A stretch of DNA of 64,000 nucleotides from Streptomyces zagrosensis. GTDB lineage: Bacteria; Actinomycetota; Actinomycetes; Streptomycetales; Streptomycetaceae. This document shows positions 16,652 to 24,359 of this stretch, in pieces; position 1 is the stretch's first letter, and each line of letters begins with the position of its first letter. The notes beneath the pieces were generated by a model. It worked only from the letters and a program-made list of their open reading frames with translations, was not told the origin of the DNA and did not search any database. Both the position numbers and the translations under genes were made by a program. Location of the stretch: assembly GCF_014203645.1 (NCBI RefSeq), contig NZ_JACHJL010000007.1:124001-188000 (forward strand), given 5' to 3'.

Positions 16652-17653
16652 TCAGAGCACGAAGCCGTGCGGGAACGGGTCGCGCGGGTCCAGCAGGTAC
16701 GTGGCGGTGCCGGTGATCCAGGCCCGGCCGGATACCTGCGGAATCACCGCGGACAGGGGGCCGACCTCGGAGGTGGCGACGAGCCGTCCGGTGAAGTGGG
16801 TGCCGATGAATGACTCGTTGACGAAGTCGGTGTGCAGGGGTAGTTCGCCGCGTGCGTGCAACTGCGCCATCCGGGCCGATGTGCCGGTGCCGCACGGTGA
16901 GCGGTCGAACCAGCCAGGGTGGATGACCATCGCGTTACGGGAGTGCGCGGCATTGGAGCCGGGCGCAAGGAACTGCACGTGTTTGCAGCCGGCGAGCTGG
17001 GGATCGACTGGATGCACAGGTCGATCCTGCTCATTGACGGCCCGCATGACCGCAAGGCCGGCGGCGAGCACGTCGTCCTTGCGAGCATGGTCGAACGGCA
17101 GCCCCAGGGAGCCGAGTTCGACGATGGCGTAGAAGTTGCCGCCGTACGCCATGTCGTAGCGGACCGCGCCGAGCCCAGGCACCTGTACCTCGGCGTCCAG
17201 CCGCAGCGCGAAGGAGTCGATATTGCGCAGCGTGACCTGCTCGGCCACCCCGTCCCGCACGGCCACCCGGGCCTCGACCAGGCCGGCGGGCGTGTCGAGG
17301 CGGACCACGGTCTCGGGTTCGGTGACCTCGACCATGCCGGTCTCCACCAGCACGGTCGCGACCCCGATGGTGCCGTGGCCGCACATCGGCAGGAAGCCGC
17401 TGACTTCGACGTACAACACGCCCCAGGCGGCGTCGGGCCGGGTGGGTGGCTGGAGGATCGCGCCACTCATCGCCCCGTGGCCACGAGGCTCGTCCACGAG
17501 GTACCGGCGCAATCCGTCGAGGTGCTCGATGGCGTAGCGGCGGCGTTCGGCCATCGTGTCCCCGGGTATGGGGGCCACGCCGCCGGTGACGACACGGGTG
17601 GGCATGCCCTCCGTGTGCGAGTCAACGGCGCTCAGCGCCCGGCGGGACCGCAT
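16652..17653 (-). CDS. 4-hydroxyproline 2-epimerase (proline racemase family)
   Basis: A 333-residue member of the proline racemase family with both catalytic cysteines: Cys91 in MCGHGTIG and Cys254 in DRSPCGTGTSA. The cys-cys pair separates epimerases/racemases from the Thr-containing dehydratases. In this gene setting the substrate is trans-4-hydroxy-L-proline, converted to cis-4-hydroxy-D-proline. The start codon overlaps the stop of the deaminase gene by one base (TGATG at 17653), so the two are translationally coupled. The next feature downstream is the permease remnant. Confidence 0.92.
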   Translation of the reverse strand: MRSRRALSAVDSHTEGMPTRVVTGGVAPIPGDTMAERRRYAIEHLDGLRRYLVDEPRGHGAMSGAILQPPTRPDAAWGVLYVEVSGFLPMCGHGTIGVATVLVETGMVEVTEPETVVRLDTPAGLVEARVAVRDGVAEQVTLRNIDSFALRLDAEVQVPGLGAVRYDMAYGGNFYAIVELGSLGLPFDHARKDDVLAAGLAVMRAVNEQDRPVHPVDPQLAGCKHVQFLAPGSNAAHSRNAMVIHPGWFDRSPCGTGTSARMAQLHARGELPLHTDFVNESFIGTHFTGRLVATSEVGPLSAVIPQVSGRAWITGTATYLLDPRDPFPHGFVL

Positions 17654-18588
17654 CAGAGCGACCGCTGTGCGAGGGCGGCGATCGCACGGGCCATGTCGGC
17701 CTCGACACCGGCACGCAGCACCGGGGAGAGCGGTCCGCGCGGCGGCCGGCAGGGCCCGCCGAACCGGCCGACCTGCTCCATGCCGAGCTTGATGGCCTGC
17801 ACGAACTCGGTACGTGAGTCCCAGCGGAAGGCGGCCACCAAGGGCTCGTACAGGGCGCGGGCCGCGGCGAGTTGGCCGGTGGTGGCGAGTTCGTACAGGC
17901 GGGCCGACTCGGCGGGGAAGACGTTGGGGAAGCCGGCGAACCAGCCGGTGGCGCCCATCAGCAGGCTTTCGAGTACGACGTCATCGGCGCCGCTGACGAT
18001 CTCCAGGCCCGGGGCCTGCTCCTTGATCTCCAGGACGCGCCGCACATCGCCGGAGAACTCTTTGATGGCGGCGACATTGTCGAGCTGCGCGATCTCGGCG
18101 ACCAGGTCGGGGGTCAGATCAACCTTGGTGTCGATCGGGTTGTTGTACACCATGACCGGCAGGCCAACGGAGGCCACGGCCTCGAAATGGGCCAGAATCT
18201 CGCCTCGGTTGGCGCGGTAGACGGTCGGCGGCAGGCACAGCACGCCATCGGCGCCGTCCTCGGCCGCGACCTCCGCCCAGTGTTTGGCCTGGTGCGAGCC
18301 AACGCCGTGTACGCCCACGATCACGGTGCCGCGGCCACCAACGGCCTCGATCGCGGTGCGCGCGACCTTGCGGCGCTCCTCGTCGGTGAGCGAGGAGTAT
18401 TCACCGAGCGAGCCATTGGGCCCAACGCCGCGGCAGCCGTTGTCCACTAGCCACTGGCAGTGTTCGGCGTAGCGGTCGTAGTCCACCGCGAGACCGGCCG
18501 GAGCGGCGGCGTCTTCGCGGTACGGCAGGGCCGTGGCCACGATGACTCCACCAAGGGGGCCGTGCGCGGCGTGCTGCGTGCTAGTCAT
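17653..18588 (-). CDS. 1-pyrroline-4-hydroxy-2-carboxylate deaminase (DHDPS/NAL family)
   Basis: A 311-residue TIM-barrel aldolase-superfamily protein. The Schiff-base lysine is Lys176 in NVAAIKEFSGD and the catalytic tyrosine Tyr148 in VMVYNNP; GPNGSLGEYSSL corresponds to the substrate-loop motif. In the hydroxyproline pathway this family deaminates and dehydrates 1-pyrroline-4-hydroxy-2-carboxylate to 2-oxoglutarate semialdehyde. The family alone would also allow dihydrodipicolinate synthase or other keto-acid aldolases; the operon decides. It is followed with one-base overlap by the epimerase gene. A 63-bp gap separates it from the dehydrogenase gene upstream. Confidence 0.9.
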   Translation of the reverse strand: MTSTQHAAHGPLGGVIVATALPYREDAAAPAGLAVDYDRYAEHCQWLVDNGCRGVGPNGSLGEYSSLTDEERRKVARTAIEAVGGRGTVIVGVHGVGSHQAKHWAEVAAEDGADGVLCLPPTVYRANRGEILAHFEAVASVGLPVMVYNNPIDTKVDLTPDLVAEIAQLDNVAAIKEFSGDVRRVLEIKEQAPGLEIVSGADDVVLESLLMGATGWFAGFPNVFPAESARLYELATTGQLAAARALYEPLVAAFRWDSRTEFVQAIKLGMEQVGRFGGPCRPPRGPLSPVLRAGVEADMARAIAALAQRSL

Positions 18589-18651
18589 CTAGGTAACTCC
18601 CATTGCCGAAAATAGGTGATAGTGAGCCAAACCAGCCAAGGCTTCAGGGCC

Positions 18652-20136
18652 TTAAGCGCCGTGGTGTTCGGGTGCTGCGTCGGGTGGCTCGGGCGGCCTG
18701 GCGAGTTCTCCGAGCCGGATGGGCTGGGCGAACGGCCGGTGGTGGGGGCCGGCTGCCGGGAGCCCATCGGCGGGGACGGCGTCGGGCGCCGCGCCGCGCA
18801 GCCGCGCGGCCAGTTCGGTGACGGTGGGGCCGCAGACGCGGGCCTGGCAGGGGCCGAGCCCGGCGCGAGTGGCGAGCTTTGCGGTACGCGCCGCTGCGCC
18901 GGGCTGCTCCTGTACGGCGCGGCACAGCGTGGCGTAGTCCGTTTCCTCGCAGCGGCAGACCAGCGTGCGAGGCCCCAGCCAGCCGGGCCAGGCCGCGCCG
19001 ATCGGATGGGCGCGGGCGAGCCGGGCGGCGAAGTCGCGGCCCTGGTCACGGCTGCGCCGCAGCGCGGGCAGGGCGCGCGCGGCGGGACTGCCGCCCCCCG
19101 CGTACCAGCCGGCGACGGCTCCTTCGGCGCGGGCCGCGGGCGCGCCCGCGATGCCGGTGATCTCGCCGGCCGCCCACACGCCATCGGCCGTGGTGCGCTG
19201 CCGCGCATCGGTTTGTACGAACTGTGCGCCGGGCGTGCCGCGCAGGGCGCAGCCGGCGGCCACGGGCAATTCGAGCTGCGGGCTGAAACCATGGCTGACG
19301 CACACGGCGTCCACCGCGAGGGTGCGCTCGCTGCCGCGCACCACCGACCAGTCGGGGCGCAACCTGGCGGTGACCACTTCCTCGACCCGACCCGCGCCAC
19401 GCGCCTCGATGACCGTACGGCCGGTGCGGAAGGGAACCCGGCCGCGGACCAACTGGCCCGTAAAGTCGATCAGTTCGCCGGCCTTGCCGAGTTGGGCGGC
19501 CAATTGCCACGGCTTACGGGACCAGCCGCGGGCCAGGACGGCGGCGGGGTTGGCCTCCAGGACCGCCAGGACCCGGGAACCTGCTTCCACCAGGGAGGCG
19601 GCCACCGGGAGCAGAAAGGGACCACTGCCGGCCACGACGACCTGCTCGCCCACCATGAGCCGCTCACCCTTGGCTAGAGTTTGGGCCGCTCCGGCGGTGA
19701 AGACGCCGGGCAACTCCCAACCCGGGAAGGGTAGGACGCGGTCGTGGGCACCGCAGGCGAGGACGAGCGCATCGGGTTCCAGGATCTGGCGCACCCGATG
19801 GGAGCCATCGGCGGGCCCCCGCAGGAGGTGGACGCGGGGTGGCCCCTGTTGGCCGGGGTCGCGACGTTCCAGCGCCCACACCGAGGTCTCGGGCCACCAG
19901 GCGCACCGCGGGTGGCCGAGCAGCTCGCGCCGCAGCTTCGCGAAGGCGGGCCAGCCGTGCTGGAGGGCTTCGGGCCGCGAGGCCGCGTACTCCTCGGGCG
20001 GCGTCCGGTGGTACTGGCCACCCAGCTGCCGCGCCGCGTCGATCAGCGTCACCTCCGCGCCCGCGCCAAGGGCCGCACGGGCGGCGGCGAGTCCGGCGGG
20101 CCCGGCCCCGACGACGGCTACCTGACGACCTGTCAC
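18652..20136 (-). CDS. D-hydroxyproline dehydrogenase, NAD(P)/FAD subunit with BFD-like cluster domain
   Basis: A 494-residue flavoprotein resembling the alpha subunit of hydrogen cyanide synthase, opine oxidase and D-hydroxyproline dehydrogenases. The N-terminal FAD motif is VAVVGAGPAGLAAARAAL, a second nucleotide-binding motif VVVAGSGPFLLPVAASL is central, and VWAAGEITGIAG ends the FAD domain. The C-terminal region has the four-cysteine BFD-like [2Fe-2S] pattern CRCEE...GLGPCQARVCG. With the two genes upstream it should form a heteromeric dehydrogenase that oxidises cis-4-hydroxy-D-proline and passes electrons through iron-sulfur clusters. Its start overlaps the preceding ferredoxin-like gene by four bases. 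Confidence 0.88.
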   Translation of the reverse strand: MTGRQVAVVGAGPAGLAAARAALGAGAEVTLIDAARQLGGQYHRTPPEEYAASRPEALQHGWPAFAKLRRELLGHPRCAWWPETSVWALERRDPGQQGPPRVHLLRGPADGSHRVRQILEPDALVLACGAHDRVLPFPGWELPGVFTAGAAQTLAKGERLMVGEQVVVAGSGPFLLPVAASLVEAGSRVLAVLEANPAAVLARGWSRKPWQLAAQLGKAGELIDFTGQLVRGRVPFRTGRTVIEARGAGRVEEVVTARLRPDWSVVRGSERTLAVDAVCVSHGFSPQLELPVAAGCALRGTPGAQFVQTDARQRTTADGVWAAGEITGIAGAPAARAEGAVAGWYAGGGSPAARALPALRRSRDQGRDFAARLARAHPIGAAWPGWLGPRTLVCRCEETDYATLCRAVQEQPGAAARTAKLATRAGLGPCQARVCGPTVTELAARLRGAAPDAVPADGLPAAGPHHRPFAQPIRLGELARPPEPPDAAPEHHGA

Positions 20137-20507
20137 AACACAGATCCATCAGGGGAGTCGGAGTCCCTGGGCACGGTGGACGCGTCCTGATCGCCGCTGT
20201 GGTGGGCCCCGTCCCGGCGTTGGGTGTGCACCGTGTCGCCGTCGTGAGCCCGGCGCAGACACGCGCGGACGTCGCGGTCGCCGTTGATGGTCACCAGACA
20301 GTCGAAGCAGGCGCCGATGCCACAGAAGAGGCCGCGCTGCGCGCCCGATGGGCCGGTGCGCCAAGACGGTCGGCCCGCCGCGAGCAGTACGCCCGCGATG
20401 CTCTGACCTGCGATGCCGTCCAAGGGCTCGCCATTGACGGTGATCCGTAGCGGTTGCTCCCGCCGGCCCGTGGCATCGCAGGCCGCGGGTATCAGCCTCG
20501 CGGTCAT
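20133..20507 (-). CDS. D-hydroxyproline dehydrogenase, [2Fe-2S] ferredoxin-like subunit
   Basis: A 124-residue protein of the small (HcnA-like) subunit type. A beta-grasp start (LRITVNGEPLDGIAGQSIAG) is followed by the cluster motif CGIGACFDCLVTING and a fourth cysteine in VRACLRR. The last 30 residues are hydrophilic and look dispensable. It should hold the [2Fe-2S] cluster linking the two flavin subunits. It overlaps both neighbours by four bases (ATGA at 20504-20507 and 20133-20136), a tight arrangement for equal synthesis of a complex. Confidence 0.9.
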   Translation of the reverse strand: MTARLIPAACDATGRREQPLRITVNGEPLDGIAGQSIAGVLLAAGRPSWRTGPSGAQRGLFCGIGACFDCLVTINGDRDVRACLRRAHDGDTVHTQRRDGAHHSGDQDASTVPRDSDSPDGSVL

Positions 20508-21703
20508 GAGTCCTCCTGCGTTGAGGTCTGTCCGAGGACGGCCGGGCGGTCGGCCTGGAAGGGTGCCGTGTCGATCGGTGCGGGGCGCCCGAGGACCAGC
20601 GCGCGCAGAAGCTGCGCGGTGCCAAGGCTGAGGCCGATGCCGGCTCCCTCATGGCCGCCCGCGTGCCAGAGCCCGGCGAGCCGCGGATCGGCGCCGACGA
20701 CCGGCAGATGATCGGGAACGTAGGGGCGGAAGCCGCCGTACGCGCGCATCACCGAGGCCGTGGCGAGCACGGGAAACAGACGCAGTGCCTTGGTGGCGAC
20801 GGCGGCGAGCACCTCGGGCCGCAGCCGGTCATCGAAGCCGACCCTGCGCCGCGAGGAGCCGAGCAGCACACTGCCCGCTCGGGTGGACTCGACGACGGCG
20901 GAGGTCTGGAGGCCGCCGTCGTCGCTGCTGACGGCGCCCACGTAGTCGGCGTCGTAGACCTTGTGGAAGACGGTGGGCGGCAGCGGAGTTGTCACGAGCA
21001 CATCGCCGCGCCGCGGCCGGACGTCGATGGGGGCGCCGAGCCGCGCGGCGACCTCGCCCGCCCAGGGCCCTGCGGCGTTGACGAACAACTCGGCCTCCAG
21101 GAGTCCGGTGGAGGTGCGCAACCCGATGAGCCTGCCGCCGCGCGTGACGGCGCCGAGCACATCGCATCCGGTACGCAGCTCACACCGGAAGGTGAGGGCG
21201 TCGGCGAGCAGCGCGGTGGCCGCTGCCGCGGGTTGGACCTGTGCGTCGTCCGGGTAGTACACGGCCGCCTGGTGGTCCCGTGTCAACAGCGGCTCAATGG
21301 CGGCGAGTTGCCCGGCATCCAGGTGTTCCGCGCGTACTCCGGCGGCGCGCTGCCCAGCGGCGAACCGGGCCAGTGCGCGGGCGCCCCCGGCGGTGGTGGC
21401 GACCACGATGCCGCCCTTGGGCTCCCACTCGACGGCGCGCACCGACTCGGCTCCGCTGGCGGAACGATCAGCGATCTCGGCGAGCACCTGTGGCCATAGC
21501 TGGCGGGAGAGCTTGGCCAACTCCAACTCGGGGCCGGGGCCCTTGTCGGAGAGCAGGATGTTTCCCTCGCCGTGCGCGGTGGTAGCCGAGGCGGCGCCGC
21601 CGCGGTCCACGACGGTGACCGCGAACCCGGCGAGCGCCAACTCACGCGCGCATGCGGCGCCAACGATTCCGGCACCGACCACCACAGCCCGTGTTCCGCA
21701 CAT
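20504..21703 (-). CDS. D-hydroxyproline dehydrogenase, FAD catalytic subunit (DAO family)
   Basis: A 399-residue D-amino-acid-oxidase-like flavoprotein. The dinucleotide-binding motif AVVVGAGIVGAACARELALAG is at the N-terminus, the central FAD-binding region holds ELFVNAAGPWAGEVA, and the C-terminus has LWHAGGHEGAGIGLSLGTAQ. It matches the catalytic (HcnC-like) subunit of the three-part dehydrogenase. This is the first gene of the operon. Its start codon lies 10 bp from an inverted repeat shared with the regulator gene's upstream region, so expression is probably controlled there. Confidence 0.9.
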   Translation of the reverse strand: MCGTRAVVVGAGIVGAACARELALAGFAVTVVDRGGAASATTAHGEGNILLSDKGPGPELELAKLSRQLWPQVLAEIADRSASGAESVRAVEWEPKGGIVVATTAGGARALARFAAGQRAAGVRAEHLDAGQLAAIEPLLTRDHQAAVYYPDDAQVQPAAAATALLADALTFRCELRTGCDVLGAVTRGGRLIGLRTSTGLLEAELFVNAAGPWAGEVAARLGAPIDVRPRRGDVLVTTPLPPTVFHKVYDADYVGAVSSDDGGLQTSAVVESTRAGSVLLGSSRRRVGFDDRLRPEVLAAVATKALRLFPVLATASVMRAYGGFRPYVPDHLPVVGADPRLAGLWHAGGHEGAGIGLSLGTAQLLRALVLGRPAPIDTAPFQADRPAVLGQTSTQEDS

Positions 21704-21713
21704 CGAACCCCCC

Positions 21714-21732
21714 CGTTCGTTTTATCGAACGA
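21714..21732. promoter_or_regulatory. Operator-like repeat, copy 1 (CGTTCG-N7-GAACGA)
   Basis: CGTTCG, seven bases, GAACGA. The same elements and spacing occur at 22586-22604 on the other side of the XRE-cupin gene. An additional half-site CGAAC lies at 21704-21708. The position immediately upstream of the first dehydrogenase gene suits repression of the operon. Confidence 0.65.
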
Positions 21733-21855
21733 CTTGAGGCTAGGAGCACTCCTTCGCAGTGTCAACGGTGTCAACGGGTATCGATGCCTGTCCATGAGAC
21801 GCCCGGCGCAACGCGCCGCATCCCCTACGGGCGCGCCGAGCTAAGCCGCCCCGGC

Positions 21856-21900
21856 GCCCTCAGTGCCCTCAGTGCCCTCAGTGTTCTCAGCGCCCTCAGT
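21856..21900. repeat. 9-bp tandem repeat, 5 copies (gccctcagt type)
   Basis: Four gccctcagt units plus one variant form a continuous array that covers the stop codon of the XRE-cupin gene (21896), so the last codons of that gene are part of it. Confidence 0.85.
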
Positions 21901-22531
21901 GTTCTTTGCGGGCGGCGGCCTCGGTCTCGCCCGCCGGCCCCACGTGCGGCGGCGATAGGCGACGTTGGGCCGCTCCGTACTGGAGTAGCAGCACAGAGCG
22001 CACCGGGCCGTCGAGCGCGGTATACGTATGGGGCAGCAAGGCGTCGAAGCCCACATAGTCACCGGGCCCGAGTTCGACCTCCTGCTCCGCCACCCGCACA
22101 CCGAGCCTGCCGGCCTGCACGATGGTGTGCTCGGTGCCGACATGGCCGAGCGAATTCCGCCGGGAATCAGCCTGTACCTGCTGGTCGTAGACCTCGAAGA
22201 CGGTGTCGCCCGACTCGATGCGCTGGAGCGGACGCAGTTCGAGGCCCTCACCGCTCAGCACATCGACTTCCGCCGCGCGCACCACGCGCAGACCGCCGGG
22301 CGGGCGGGTGTCCAACAGATCGGAGATCGGCACTTCGAGCACCCGCGCGAGGCTGAAGACCGTTTCGATGGTCGGGTTCCCGGTGCCGGACTCCAGTTGC
22401 GACAAGGTGGCCTTGCCGATCTTCGAGCGCCTGGAAAGCTCGGAGATGGACAGCCCTTTCCCTAGCCGTAGGCGCTTGAGATTGACCGCCAGCATCTCCC
22501 GGATCGAGTCCGAGCCGTCAGGAGCGCTCAC
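21896..22531 (-). CDS. XRE-family regulator with cupin sensor domain
   Basis: A 211-residue protein. Residues 14-70 are a helix-turn-helix of XRE type (LRLGKGLSISELSRRSKIGK followed by ATLSQLESGTGNPT). Residues 110-190 form a cupin barrel ending in LGPGDYVGFDALLPHTYTAL. Regulators of this design control amino acid and other catabolic genes by binding a small effector in the cupin. It lies between its presumed target operon and the remnant of an aminopeptidase gene. The same operator-like sequence is found before the dehydrogenase gene and before its own start, consistent with autoregulation. The effector is likely hydroxyproline or a pathway intermediate (inference). Confidence 0.85.
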   Translation of the reverse strand: MSAPDGSDSIREMLAVNLKRLRLGKGLSISELSRRSKIGKATLSQLESGTGNPTIETVFSLARVLEVPISDLLDTRPPGGLRVVRAAEVDVLSGEGLELRPLQRIESGDTVFEVYDQQVQADSRRNSLGHVGTEHTIVQAGRLGVRVAEQEVELGPGDYVGFDALLPHTYTALDGPVRSVLLLQYGAAQRRLSPPHVGPAGETEAAARKEH

Positions 22532-22585
22532 TGCATTTTCCTTCTCTCATGAAGACGACGACCTGAGGTGCCTGCCCTGGAGAGT

Positions 22586-22604
22586 CGTTCGCTTCAATGA
22601 ACGA
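22586..22604. promoter_or_regulatory. Operator-like repeat, copy 2 (CGTTCG-N7-GAACGA)
   Basis: Matches copy 1 at 12 of 12 arm positions with an equal 7-base spacer, 55 bp upstream of the XRE-cupin start and at the edge of the aminopeptidase remnant. Confidence 0.65.
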
Positions 22605-22653
22605 GCTCTCCGAGCCTGTTCATTATCTCGATCACTGGCAGGGAGCGCACAGT

Positions 22654-23166
22654 CCCCGCACCCTGCCCGTGAGCGGCACCTTCAGCCCGGTTCAACGGCG
22701 GGTGTACGACGCGGTGCACGAGGCACAGGAGGCAGGCATCGCGGCCGTGGCGCCAGGCGCGCGCTACCGTGACTTCCACGACGCCGCGCAACGCTACCTG
22801 ACCGCCCGACTCGTGGAGTGGGGCTTCATCGAGGGCCCTGTTGAGCGTGCGTACGAGCTCGGCCTCCAGCGGCGGTTCACCATGGCCGGCACCGGCCACA
22901 TGCTCGGTCTCGACGTGCACGACTGCGCCCAGGCGAGGTCGGAGAGCTATGTCGATGGCGTGTTGGAACCCGGTATGTGCCTGACCGTGGAGCCGGGACT
23001 GTACTTCCAACCGGACGATCTGACAGTGCCGCCGGAGTACCGGGGCGTCGGCGTGCGCATCGAGGACGACCTCGTCGTCACGGCCGATGGCAACGAGAAT
23101 CTGTCAGCGGCGCTTCCGCGCTCCGCCCCGGAGGTCGAGGACTGGATGGCGCGACTGACACGCTGA
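22654..23166 (+). pseudogene. pepP: Aminopeptidase P (M24, Xaa-Pro) with N-terminal half deleted
   Basis: From RTLPVSGTFSPVQRRVYDAV onward the reading frame matches the C-terminal third of aminopeptidase P. Metal ligands present are the His of GTGHMLGLDVHDC, the Glu of LTVEPGLYF and the Glu of VRIEDDLVV. The creatinase-like N-domain and the two metal-binding aspartates that precede RTLP are missing. A start at 22597 can be drawn, but its first 20 residues are unrelated to the family and overlap the operator. With only three of five ligands it should be inactive. An aminopeptidase cleaving Xaa-Pro bonds beside hydroxyproline genes suggests collagen-derived peptides were once a nutrient here. 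Confidence 0.8.
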
Positions 23167-23341
23167 CCGGGCGCGGGCGCGGGCGCAGCGAGGCGTGGGC
23201 GCAGCGACGCGGTTGCGCCGCATGCCGTCCGCGCTGCCCAGAACCCACCCGGCCGGGGTAGCCCGCCCGGTCTGCGGCGCAACCCGAAACAGCCCGGTGC
23301 AGGCACCGCACGCCGTCTCGGGCCCCACCGCCACACTGCCC

Positions 23342-23409
23342 CGCCGAACCTGCCGAACCGCCGAACCCGCCAGATCGTTGAACCTGCCGAACCTGCCGAA
23401 CCCGCCGAA
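23342..23409. repeat. Degenerate 9-bp repeats (cctgccgaa type)
   Basis: Two clusters of 9-mers (23342-23370 and 23378-23409) with gccgaac cores lie between the aminopeptidase remnant and the CarC-like gene. They mark the left edge of the biosynthetic cluster. Confidence 0.8.
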
Positions 23410-23451
23410 GAGTAGACGGCGAACCATACGCGGTGAGCCGCTACGTACCGC

Positions 23452-24315
23452 TCAGCTGGTCAGCGCCGATGCCATGGCTCCCGGCGCGCCCGCCACCTCC
23501 GCCAGTGTCACCTGGCCGCGCAGCAGTTTGCGGCTCGCGGAGTCGGTGAGGCCGCGTCTGCCGTGCAGGGTGCGCTGGTTGTCGATGACGACGAGGTCGC
23601 CCGCCGTCCAACGGTGTTCGTACAGGTAGCGGTCCGATGAGAGATGCGCGCGCAGGGTGGTGAAGAATCGTTCCGACTCCGCCGCCGGCACGTGGGGCAC
23701 CCGCACGTCCCAACTCGCCAGCGCTTCATCGGCCTGGAAGGGGAGGGCGAGGTTGAGCGACTTCACCCGGCCGTAGTCGCGAAAGGTGGGAATCGGGTAC
23801 CAGCCCTGGGGGACGCTCGTGAAGTAGCCGCGTTCGGTCGCGACGTACTCCAGGTAGCCGCGGTCGAGCACCGCGCGCAGGTCGTCGGGGAGTTCCTGCC
23901 ACGCCCTTATCTGGTCGCATACCAAGGTCGCGCCATCGGCCTTCAGCTCGCGCACCTCGGCGGCGTACAGGACTATCAGGTCAACCTGCGTGCTGAGCAG
24001 CACCCCGTCGGTGTGCAACGGGAGGCCGCCGCGGCCGGTGATGACCTTGCCTTCTTCGCGGGTGCCGTCCAGGTGCAGAATGTCCGTGAACCCGTACCCG
24101 ACGCTGGCGTCGTCATCGTCCTCGTAGGAAATCGTGTCACCGAGCCCCGAGACGAACTCGCGGAACTCCTCCTCGGTGAACTGCTGGCCCTTTATGACCG
24201 CGACGCCGGACTCCAGCGCGAGTTCGCGCACGGTCTTCGGGTCGGCCCGTGCGCCGTCGTCCCGCAGTGCTCCAAACCCGGACGGGGTGAGCGCTGAAAC
24301 ATCGGACTGAGTCAT
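23452..24315 (-). CDS. carC: CarC-like Fe(II)/2-oxoglutarate oxygenase (carbapenem synthase homologue)
   Basis: A 287-residue TauD/TfdA-fold enzyme whose closest match by recall is carbapenem synthase CarC. Shared blocks include KVITGRGGLPLHTDG, LYAAEV, GATLVCDQ and the C-terminal RKLLRGQ. Iron ligands fall at His101, Asp103 and His251, the same numbers as in CarC; the 2-oxoglutarate and substrate arginines correspond to Arg262 and Arg266. The one striking change is Phe165, in ERGYF, where CarC has Tyr165 (ERGYY). Tyr165 has been reported to give the hydrogen for C5 inversion. This enzyme may therefore desaturate or hydroxylate without inversion. It is the last gene of the minus-strand operon, 44 bp after carA. 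ATG 24315 follows AAAGGCGG. Confidence 0.87.
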   Translation of the reverse strand: MTQSDVSALTPSGFGALRDDGARADPKTVRELALESGVAVIKGQQFTEEEFREFVSGLGDTISYEDDDDASVGYGFTDILHLDGTREEGKVITGRGGLPLHTDGVLLSTQVDLIVLYAAEVRELKADGATLVCDQIRAWQELPDDLRAVLDRGYLEYVATERGYFTSVPQGWYPIPTFRDYGRVKSLNLALPFQADEALASWDVRVPHVPAAESERFFTTLRAHLSSDRYLYEHRWTAGDLVVIDNQRTLHGRRGLTDSASRKLLRGQVTLAEVAGAPGAMASALTS

Positions 24316-24359
24316 CGTGTACCGCCTTTGCGCTGATGAAGAGTGACGAGGACGAGGTG

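Noticed and set aside
22597..23166. Aminopeptidase fragment considered as a complete short M24 protein
   Set aside because: Both metal-binding aspartates are missing and the first 20 residues do not match the family.
8401..23409. Regular short repeats considered as CRISPR arrays
   Set aside because: Units are 5-22 bp with no unique spacers between them and no cas genes nearby.
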